Below are positions 1 to 28,900 of a stretch of 64,000 bases of DNA, one piece after another. The stretch comes from Nematostella vectensis (taxonomy: Eukaryota; Cnidaria; Anthozoa; Actiniaria; Edwardsiidae). The stretch spans positions 10,862,887 to 10,926,886 of the forward strand of contig NC_064034.1 of assembly GCF_932526225.1 (NCBI RefSeq), given 5' to 3'. The position numbers and the translations under genes are program-made. Numbering within the stretch: the stretch's first letter is position 1; the number at the start of each line of letters is the position of its first letter. Below the pieces are notes generated by a model. The model was not told where the DNA came from, did no database searches, and was given only the letters and a program-made list of their open reading frames with translations.

Positions 1-18263
<18,263 letters not shown>

Positions 18264-18539
18264 CACGGTGATATATCCAACTAAAGAGAGAGACTAGCTT
18301 GGAGGAAGCCAAGTACGTAATGTTTGAAGTTCCTTCCGTGTGAAGCGTTTAACCAGCGATCGGCTGACATTTGACGGATTGTCAATCAAAGTCTAGTCCA
18401 TTTAAATAAAACCCGGGAGGTAAAGTCTGCGGAATCGTCAATGAAGAATATTTTTCTCGAATATATAATGGTCATGAATGAAGGACAAGTAGTTCAAAAA
18501 ATCTAGAATATTTTTCTAAGCAAATCGACGTGATAATAA

Positions 18540-18857
18540 AGACGGGAGTTTATCACCCATAAATGTAATAACACCCATAAATGTAAGAATACCGCAGACC
18601 TGGATTTACGTGAATTCCGTAGACTTCCGAACAGATAAAAAAAGAACAATAAAGCATCAGCACAGCAATAGAAATTTATCTCTCTGTTACTAACTATCGT
18701 TGAAACTGGGCGACGTTTTCTTACATTTATGGTTAATATGGTTTATTACATTAATGGGCGATGTGTTCTTACATTTATGGTTGACTGTTTATTACATTTA
18801 TTGGCGATGTGTTCTTACATTTACGGTTGTTCTTAAATTTATAGGCGACGTTTTCTC
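18540..18857. repeat. Degenerate ACATTTATGG repeats upstream of gene B
   Basis: Short imperfect copies of CTTACATTTATGG and TTATTACATTTATTGGCGATG in both orientations, just upstream of the gene B start. No gene seen. Confidence 0.5.
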
Positions 18858-19567
18858 ACTACGCCCCTACTAGTTGTGAGGAAGGCGTGCGTGACACTGA
18901 AAGACTGCTAAGCAGACTACGCCCCTACTAGTTGTGAGGAAGGCGTGCGTGACACTGAGTGACTGCTAAGCAGACTACGCCCCTAGTAGTTGTGAGGAAG
19001 GCGTGCGTGACACTGAGTGACTGCTAAGCAGACTACGCCCCTACTAGTTGTGTGGAAGGCTTGCGTGACACTGAGTGACTGCTAAGCAGACTACGCCCCT
19101 ACTAGTTGTGAGGAAGGCGTGCGTGACACTGAGTGACTGCTAAGCAGACTACGCCCCTACTAGTTGTGAGGAAGGCGTGCGTGACACTGAGTGACTGCTA
19201 AGCAGACTACGCCCCTACTAGTTGTGAGGAAGGCGTGCGTGACACTGAGAGACTGCTAAGCAGACTAGGCCCCTACTAGTTGTGGGGTAGGCGTGCGTGA
19301 CACTGAGTGACTGCTAAGCAGACTACGCCCCTACTAGTTGTGGGGAAGGCGTGCGTGACACTGAGTGACTGCTAAGCAGACTACGCCCCTACTAGTTGTG
19401 GGGTAGGCGTGCGTGACACTGAGTGACTGTTAAGCAGACTACGCCCCTACTAGTTGTGAGGAAGGCGTGCGTGACACTGAGAGACTGCTAAGCAGACTAC
19501 GCCCCTACTAGTTGTGAGGAAGGCGTGCGTGACACTGAGTGACTGCTAAGCAGACTATGCCCCTACT
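18858..19567. repeat. 58-bp minisatellite between genes A and B
   Basis: About 12 highly uniform copies of a 58-bp unit with TACTAGTTGTGAGGAAGGCG and GCGTGCGTGACACTGAGTGA. It starts about 600 bp upstream of the gene B ATG, so it could influence that promoter. No coding content. Confidence 0.95.
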
Positions 19568-19750
19568 CTAATTTATTTTATTCATGGAACCTTATAAAAC
19601 ATTTACATGGGCGCAGATTCACAAATTATTAAATAAATGATATTAAATAGTGTTGATATGTTTTTCTTATTTTGCCTTTTTTATTCTTGTTGTTTAGGAG
19701 GATTAGGTGACGTCACTGTACGTTGTCATGAAGCTTCACATTTCTTGCAT

Positions 19751-20264
19751 TCATACATTCCGGCGCAATCCCATAATTCTGACGAAATTATTTTCTTTGT
19801 TGGCATGGGATCTAACATTTACACCTGCATGCGTTTTAAGGAATTCCAGTAAATCATCCCGATCATTTTTATAAGCCGGACATTCTAACAGAAATGCTCT
19901 TCATCCTCCACTTTACCTGTCTGGCATACTAAGCATTTGCTTTCGTTTCAGTTTCAGTTTCAATTGCTAGCTTGTGATTGCTAAGCCTGAATTTAGTAAG
20001 GGCAATCCTATGGTCAAAAGTTTTTACGTCCGTTAGATAATCTTTTAAATTGTGGGACAGTTTAAATTTTCTGAGCGTACGAAATATGTTCTTTTGGGCT
20101 TGGTCTTTTCTGTTGTCATTTTGAATAGAGCTGAGCCATGTCTGTTGTTCAATGTCATAAAGCCTTTGTTGAAGAAAGTGTATGTTGCTTCGGGAGTGTT
20201 TGTGCCAGTCAGCCAAATATCGCTCTATGCCAAAAGATATTGTTTTCATAATTAGATATGGCAA
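19751..20264 (-). pseudogene. LINE-type reverse transcriptase C-terminal fragment
   Basis: Minus-strand translation gives RIALTKFRLSNHKLAIET, then after a break in a GTTTCA simple repeat (about 19940-19960) CLVCQTGKVEDEEHFLLECP. This is the pattern of the C-terminus of many non-LTR retrotransposon polyproteins (TKLR-S-H-L-IE, then C-C-EDE-HFL-CP). Short and frameshifted, hence a relic. It lies between genes A and B. Confidence 0.6.
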
Positions 20265-21224
20265 AGAATGCTTTGCGGGAGAGGATGGATGGATGGGGTA
20301 GAGGAGGGATGGATGGGGGGGGGGGGGGGGGGGGGGAGTAGGTATGGATCCCCTATGGCTACGGCATTGACGCTCTGAATTGAAGTATCTTAAAACTTAC
20401 AGTTTATTGGAAGTAACAGATAAAGCTTGGCGTGTTCTTCATATCTAACAATTACTCTTATTGATATATCGGAAAAACCTTGTACACCCTGTTAACCCTA
20501 GATAAAAATAAAAAATGTACCTTATTTGTAGCGAAAGATTGTTTTTATTTTCTAACTACTGTTATTAATTTAAATATTGTTCAACATAATAATTAAAAAT
20601 GCGTCTTGTATAAATAAAATCATAAAAACTAAAAAAAACTAACCCTAACCATATCGGTATTTACATACAATAATCATGGCGCATCAATGACCTTTTTAAC
20701 TTATTAACCAAGGGACTATATTGTCGCTAACAAATCATGGGCCAATAAAACACAATGTAAAACGGATATATCGTAAAAAGGCCTGCGTCTCTAAGCCACG
20801 CCCGGTTAACACTGTTGCTGACTAGCGTCTTCTATCAGGTCTTGAAGAGTACGGGAGCCGAGATTAGCCTTGTTTCAGAAAGGGGAACGGGTTTTGAGTT
20901 ATTTTAAACAGGATTTTAGATTCCAGGAACGGGAACTGGTTCTGTAAAAACCCGCACCGGGAAGACGGAAGTGGAGAATCAAAGTTGCCAGCATTCAGAC
21001 CTTTTTTAACGAACCTGTCTAATCTTAGTATTAATTATTGATCCGACTTCGCCAAAAATAATATACAATTGTAATTCATATTACATCTAATCAATTCTTT
21101 GCGAAATCATCGTGTTCTTGCATATTGGGCAAATTACGAAAAATTATCTTTAGCTTTTTAAGCTAAGGGTCTCAACCTTTTTACGTGATAGCACTGATTT
21201 CGGCGACTAAAAGGAAATGCTTTG

Positions 21225-21338
21225 ACAGGTCATCACGATTTGACAGGTCATAACGTTTTGACAGGTCATCACGATTTGACAGGTCATCACACTTTGACAG
21301 GTCATCACGATTTGACAGGTCATCACGTTTTGACGGGG
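21225..21338. repeat. 18-bp minisatellite
   Basis: Six to seven copies of TGACAGGTCATCACGATT downstream of gene A. Confidence 0.9.
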
Positions 21339-21482
21339 CTGAGAGGATACAGATCATCCCCATTTGTTTTTTTGTTACTTGGGACAGCATTCCATGATCC
21401 TCTGCAGAAAAAAGGACACGTTTATATGAATGACAAGTTGTAGTGCAGTGTCGCATGTTTTGGTATTGCGTAGTGTAAGCTT

Positions 21483-21860
21483 TAGAGCATGCCCCTCCAT
21501 AACACGACCCAAGTGCAGAGGTTTCAAAGCATCCCCCTCCTTAACACGACCCAAGTATAGAGGTTTTAAAGCATCCCCCTCCTTAACACGACCCAAGTGC
21601 AGAGGTTTCAAAGCATCCCCCTCCCTAACACGACCCAAGTGTAGAGGTTTAAAAGCATCCCCCTCCCTAACACGACCCAAGTGTAGAGGTTTAAAAGCAT
21701 CCCCCTCCTTAACACGACCCAAGTGTAGAGGTTTAAAAGCATCCCCCTCCTTAACATGACCGAAGTGTAGATGTTTTAGAGCAAGCCCCTCCTTAACACG
21801 CCCCAAGTATAGAGATTTTAGAACATGTCCCTCCTTAACACGACCCGAGTATAGGGTTTT
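21483..21860. repeat. 42-bp minisatellite just downstream of the gene A stop
   Basis: Nine copies of a 42-bp unit (14 codons), open on the gene strand as repeats of LGRVKEGDAFKPLH. It lies in the same frame as the transmembrane exon, behind two in-frame stops. Confidence 0.92.
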
Positions 21861-21917
21861 AGAGTAAGAACCCTCTTTCCCTCTTACTTCTTTCTCTTGA
21901 AACGCAGAAATTTAACG

Positions 21918-24900
21918 TTACCTTTTACGTAATCTCCATACGACAACAACAACAACCACGATTAGAAGCACAACACCGGCAATAACTGAGCCAATGATGA
22001 TCGCACTTTTACCGGAATGACCCTTTCGTGCGTTGACGCTAGGAGGCCCTGTATTGCACAAAATAGTCAGATATAATGAACAAAAGAATTGTAAAAAGTG
22101 ATTGTTCAGGGATGTTCATATAATAGAGTACCAGGTAGGTTTTGCTTAAAGCAAGGGCAAGATTGACATGGTTGGAAAGAATATTCCTTATTTCAGGAAG
22201 CATTTCTGTCTGAAATAGAAAATCACTGTAATTCAAACACCTCCTTAGCAAACGCTCGCATGACCAAAAACTTAGCTCTCCCTCTGAACCCTTCATCCTA
22301 CCTGACTGCCAACAAAGCCAACAGAGACCCCCTTCAGCTATTTTTTTTTTACAGCCTTTTAAAGGGACAGTGCCAAGCAGTTCAAGCCGATTCCGATTCT
22401 GTTGTTCAGCATGGCCCGCTTTCTGTGTCCTCACTGTAATCCCCTTGACTGATTAGCCGGCACATAGGGTTACTCGAAAAGTTTATTTTTTGCTCACGCC
22501 CTGGCCAAGATTCACTGTGGGCGGGGACACATCGGGATCATGATACAGTTCTTCTCGTAACTTTGCGCGCCACTGGGTTCCCGGTGCTCGAAAAGAAATA
22601 ATTTCCGAATAGCCCATAATGAGAGTCGGCTACCAAGTAAGTTATCCCCACTCACCTGACACTTGGAACTTATCATAATCAACCTGAGCGTACTTGTTCT
22701 GAAAAAAAAAACAAAAAAACAATGAAGTTATTAGAACAAAAACACTATAAGATTAGTCTCCTCCGCAGCCGCGTGGGGCCTAGGTCACACAAAGTTCACC
22801 GCCCCGCGGCTGCATAGCGGCATGGAAGCGATGTGTTTGAAACGCATTTACTCTGAATGATGAGTAATGCGCTGTATGGCGGTAAATTCCTCGCTAGTGT
22901 ATCCCCTGACGAGAGACATGTAAATACCTCGCTAGTGTATCCCCTGACGAAAGGCTTGTAAATACCTCGCTAGTGTATCCCCTGACGAAAGGCTTGTAAA
23001 TACCTCGCTAGTGTATCCCCTGACGAAAGGCTTGTAAATACCTCGCTATTGTATCCCCTGGCGAAAGGCTTGTAAATACCTCGCTAGTGTATCCCCTGAC
23101 GAAAGGCTTGTAAATACCTCGCTAGTTTATCCCCTGACAAAAGGCTTGTAAATACCTTGCTAGTTTATCCCCTGACAAAAGGCTTGTTAATACCTCGCTA
23201 GTGTACCCCCTGACGAAAGGCTTGTAAATATCTCGCTAGTGTACCCCCTGACGAAAGGCTTGTAAATACCTCGCTAGTGTATCCCCTGACAAAAGGCTTG
23301 TAAATACCTCGCTAGTGTATCCCCTGACGAAAGGCATGTGTATACCTTGCTAGTGTATCCCCTGACAAAAGGCATGTAAATACCTCGCTAGTGTATCCCC
23401 TGACGAAAGACATGTAAATACCTCGCTATTGTATCCCCTGACGAAAGGCTTGCAAATACCTCGCTATTGTATCCCCTGACGAAAGGCTTGTAAATACCTC
23501 GCTATTGTATCCCCTGACAAAAGCCTTGTAAATACCTTGCTAGTGTATCCCCTGACGAAAGACATGTAAATACCTCGCTATTGTATCCCCTGACGAAAGG
23601 CTTTAAATAACTCGCTAGTGTATCCCCTGACGAAAGACATGTAAATAAACCTCGCTAGTGTATCCCCTGACGAAAGGCATGTGAATACCTTGCTAGTGTA
23701 TCCTCTGACGAAAGGCTTGTAAATACCTCGCTAGTGTATCCCCTGACACAAGGCTTGTAAATACCTCGCTAGTGTATCCCCTGACGAAAGGCTTGTAAAT
23801 ATCTCGCTAGTGTATCCCCTGACAAAAGGCATGTAAATAAACCTCGCTAGTGCACCCCCTGACGAAAGGCATGTAAATACCTCGCTAGTGTATCCCCTGA
23901 CGAAAGGCATGTAAATACCTCGCTAGTGTATCCCCTGACGAAAGGCATGTAAATAAACCTCGCTAGTGTATCCCCTGACGAAAGGCATGTAAATACCTCG
24001 CTAGTGTACCCCCTGACGAAAGGCATGTAAATACCTTGCTAGTGTATCCCCTGACAAAAGACTTTTAAATACCTATCTAGTTTATCCTCTGACAAAGGGC
24101 ATGTAAACACCTCGCTAGTGTATCCCTTGACGAAAGACATGTAAATACCTCGCTAGTGTACCCCCTGACGAAAGGCTTGTACTCGATGTTCGGCTGCAGA
24201 GGCCCGTTGTAGTACTCAACCTCCTCCTGGTTTCGCCTCATTCTATCACATTTCGTCCCCTCGCCTCCCCCCAGGGTAAATGTCTCGTATTTCTTGTACT
24301 CGCTTGCGTTGAACTTGAAAGCGAGGTAGGCTACCGGTACCGCTGACCTGTGAGCCTCACAGTAACTGACGAACTCCGATGACTGTACACTCGCAGGATT
24401 ATCACCAGGGGCAACCTTTGAACCAGGTGGGTAAATCACGTTAACCACGTAGAAATATCTAGAACCAAATAAACACACAAGTAAGACATTGCAGTGCCGT
24501 AGCAGGCCTTCGAAATATTAGAACTATCTAGAAATATCTAGAACCAAATAAAAACACAAGTTAGACATTGCAGTGCCGTAGCAGGTCTCGAAATATTGGG
24601 GGGGGGGGGCACAATACAGAAACATTTAAGGAGATATTTGGGGCACTTATTTTTTTAAAATATTAGGGGGGGACGTACCCCCAATGCCTCATCCCTTGGT
24701 ACGGCCCTGCATCGATGGTACTAAGTAAACTATGTATGATATATATTACCTTTGTTTGCATTGATGATTTTTAGATTTGGGGGTTTCCTTCTATTACATT
24801 TTGAGGGGAATATATGATAATGGAAAGTATTGTAGCCCATGGAAATGGCGGTTGTGTTGGGAAGGAGGATTTCGACCTGCAAATTTACACCGGGTGCACG

Positions 24901-25963
24901 GGCCTGAGTTTGTATATGGTTCTGTATGGATGACTTTTTTCTGGCGTATGCAGATTTTCTTTCTCGTATGGCAGTTGTTTTTAAGCAAGAGGAGTACACA
25001 AAAGAACGTAGTAAGTTATTGTAACGTACTTGACAGGTCCATTGACGTTGGAGAAGACTGGAATTTTGATCTCAGCCGTCGAGTCTCCTTTTGCGATATC
25101 AGGAGCAGGCGTGCCCGAGATCACCGGCGCTGAAAAAACAATGAAATTGCGATGATTATGACTATGATACCAGCTCTTTAGAGGATAAAATAAAGTTGTG
25201 TCGCTAATCTTTTGTAATAATGATACTAATGGGCTATATCGGTTATGATAATGAAATATCAAACAATCATCGGTTTTGTTGTTGCCAAAGATGTCGTTGT
25301 AACTTATTGTTATGTGCTGATAATGTTGACATCGACGTATAGATAGCGCTGATTGTTCTAAAATCGAACACTTAAATTTTGGTTTATTAATATTTTTCTG
25401 AGAGGAAATAAATTAACCAAAAAACCATCTCATATGGCATGGCGAATGTACAGTTAGTTCCTACTTTGCAGCAAAATCGCAAGTGTTGGCGCGCCTGCAA
25501 CCCATGTACCGCTAGGTATGGATGGTAGAAGTGTTGGCGGTAGTTGTGTGATGGTTGTGAAAACTCTGCTTAATGTAGTACTTGCCTTTAGCGGGTGTTT
25601 CAACGATCTTATTGTCTGTGCTCTTCTCTCCGTAACCTTTACTTGTCCTGGCGGCAACTCCTACCAAGTAGGATTTATCACCGAACAGACTCGAGAGAGG
25701 AACATCAAGCGATGTCTGATTCCCCTCTGTCTCAATAATCGTGTTTTCCAGCTCCTCATTCAAGTCATTCAATTCAAAATATACCTGAAAACCATCAAAT
25801 AGAACTAACTTAGAGCTGAGATTGAGTGTCTTGGTGGCCAAGACTGATATCGAACAAACCTTATATCCAAGGATCACTCCGTTTGTATCAATGGGCGTTT
25901 TCCAGGTGACGAAATAAATCTCGTCGTCAAAGGTGACATCGATCCCATAGGGCTTCCCAGGTA
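21918..25963 (-). CDS. Gene A exons 24-29: FN3, RPTP-like juxtamembrane segment, TM helix, short tail
   Basis: Exons 24-25 are a fibronectin III domain ([54 protein letters not shown]). Exon 26 and exon 27 read [20 protein letters not shown], and exon 27 continues to [19 protein letters not shown]. This strongly recalls the last extracellular segment of receptor tyrosine phosphatases. Exon 28 is 43 nt. Exon 29 has [18 protein letters not shown] followed by a run of valines, then WRLRKR and an in-frame TAA: a type I TM helix with a basic stop-transfer. A GTAACG at the tail could instead be a donor, but no cytoplasmic PTP exon was found downstream. Confidence 0.8.
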
Positions 25964-28900
25964 CTACCGACGATAAGAACATATTCAACAATCATTTCCC
26001 TCAGCTTGAATGGAATCCAGTCAATAGCGCAATGGCATAACTCTAGTCAAACCACACTAATAGATCAATTTGTATAGCCAGAAACACTGTCTGGTCTGGT
26101 CGTTTGCAAGTTGTTTGTCTTTAAAATCAGGCAATTTTCGATACTGATAGGTTAAGACTTATAACCTAGTAGGTCAACCAATAACAACTTTGCTTTGATT
26201 AAAGACAACTAGTGTGATTTGTCTATAAAAGCTTAACTATATTAGTAGTATTTAAGACTTACATGCGCCGGAAACGAGAAAATACAAAAAGTTGTGTTAA
26301 GGAAAGCTGGGATTTCCTTTTTTTCTGTTTTAATAATCGTGTTTATACTGATAACAAGTCGTCCGGCATTTTAAAGGCCAATGGAGATAATTATTACTAT
26401 TATAGTAGTAAAAACACCAAATTATAATACAGAAAATAAATGAGCCCCCGGAAAAGGACGATTCGTTACAGGTGACAAACTCGCAAACTGCAAAAAAATC
26501 GTCTATTGTTATTTGCGAATATTACGATTTGCGCAAACTGGAGAATTCCGGGATAATGCAATGGTGCAGCAATTTGCAAATCAACGCCATTTTTCTTACT
26601 TTACGAGACGTGACCCACACAAAGAACAGCTGCGCGGGAGACTAACCTAGTCTCCATGGGGAAAATCCAAGATGACGTAAAAGAGGAACCTAGGGGACCA
26701 CGTGACTAACTAGAGGGGTGCTAAACTTCTCCACTTTTAGAAGCATAGGTGATATACCTGCTTCATCAACTGTACAGTTCTTCGTTCTGTCTGGGATCTT
26801 GGGAGAGAAACGAAGACATTCCTCTTCATCAAGAAGAGGGAAACTCCCATTTGCCATTCTGTTGCGACACTCAACTGAGCGAGTTGAAGTTCCCTGTTGC
26901 CCTGGGACGCCGGCGCACTTAGAAGGAAACGTATATATAATTAAGGGATTGTCTTTTTAACGAGAATACGGAACACGACATTACAAATTAGACGAAGCAA
27001 AAAATAGTTTAGAAAATTAACGTCTACTTCCATAGTTTGCAAAGGATTCGAGCTGATGGGTTAAAAAATTTCGATCAGCAATTCCTTTTGTTTACATCCG
27101 AAAATACGACGGTCTATTCGCATTGGAACTTAAAATAACCATCCACGAAGTCTGATACTTTATAAACGATATTTGTTTGAGAGTAGATCAGATATTTTCT
27201 TGATACTTCCTCGAATAAGCGCAAACTGACGGCGTGATAAGCCTTAAATTTGATGTGGTAGACAACTGTAAATATCAAGATCATTCTGAACACCGATTTA
27301 CGCGTATTGCTAATAGGGCCTTTTCTCGGCGTCTTTTCGACGAAAAAGTTTCTCGGATACTGTTATATATTTTTGTGGAAATAGACGGGAAAGAAGCGCC
27401 TTTTTATGTTTGGATACGCCTACCGAAATAACCTTTCTCTTACTTAAACTTTCCCGAAACCTGAGAATTAGTACAGTACGGTTGCTACGCTTGTATACAT
27501 CTGTACGTTACAATACCGACGACGACAGAAATAACCAATATCCTTAGGCTCCTGCTATTAGCCATGGAATATTACACTTAAAAATAAATACGGTATATTT
27601 AACTTACCACAGACCATTCTCCTTTTTCCCAACCCGGCCCACAATCTACCACGTTACAGGTCTTTGTCGACGGTGGTTTTATAGTTGCGTTACAAAAGCT
27701 CTCGTCCACAGTTGTAGTATTATTTTGCGTGAGTTTCTGTTTGCAGAGTATATCCCGCGAGTGAGTCCCACCAGGACCGCATCCCTGAGAGCAGATACGC
27801 CATGACTGTGGTTCCCAGCTATATGTAAAGTAAAGGAGAAGTTAGCCACGTGGGGCAAATGACACCGTAGTAAGGTTGAAAAACAGGGCGAGGAGAAGGC
27901 GGGTAAAATTAGTGGAAAGTGGAAAGCGGGAGCCTCTGATCCACTTAATCTATAACTATGCACTACACCAAAACCTGTTTTGACAGGCATTACTGGTTCG
28001 TCCGGTGCACGGACTGGAACTAACTAATTCAAACCAACTGTTTGGCACTTTTATCACGTATCACAGATGCAACACGTCCTAGGGAGGGATGTGTTCAAAG
28101 CGACGTGTAGTCTGAGGGCCTAGTAGCCTCATCACGGGCCTGGACTTTGTAGACTGGTACCTTATGACGTACCTTGCCTGGAAGATTTTCTTTGCCGGTC
28201 AGGGCTGTGTGTTAAATGGTACGTAGTCTAGGGGACTGGTACTTTGTCACGTGTAAAACTTACAATGGCGGGCAGGGCTGTGTGTTACACGGTACGTAGT
28301 CTAGGGGTCTGGTACCTTGTGACGTGTGAGACTTAAAATGGCGGGCAGGGCTGTGTGTTACACGGTACGTAGTCTAGGGGAATGGTACTTTGTGACGTGT
28401 AAAACTTACAACGGCGGGCAGGGCTGTGTGTTACACGGTGCGTAGTCTAGGGGACTGGTACCTTGTGACGCGTAAGACTTACAATGGTGGGCAGGGCTGT
28501 GTGTTACACGTCACAATTCCATCGGGCTTGCTGGGTCCCTGGTCACAGTGGACTTGGCTAACCTCTGAATCGTCATCTTCTCTGTGGCATGTCACCGCCC
28601 GACGCTGAAATCCTGACACGGGAAATGTATGATATAGCATGACATTTGGAGTAGGAGCCACATTTTTAATAGTTCTGTTTCGAATTCTAAAGTCAGATTG
28701 ACGAAGGACGCGTAAATAAAGTGCAAGCCTCGGTTTGGGACAAACTCCATGCACATACCAGCGTAAATCCCCTGGAGCTCAAAACAAAACAATGAAAAAA
28801 TTTGTGAATTCTTCATGATCTTGCTGTTCCTTTTTTACGAATTGTTCGTCTGAAACACATTTAGTCCTTAAATTGCAACTGAACACATTGTTTCAGCAAT

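Noticed and set aside
18264-21917. Cytoplasmic phosphatase domain expected after an RPTP-like TM segment
   Set aside because: No PTP motif found on the minus strand before gene B begins; the TM exon has its own stop.
24777-25133. 118-codon plus-strand frame
   Set aside because: Overlaps antisense of gene A exon 26 and a MITE flank; no domain.
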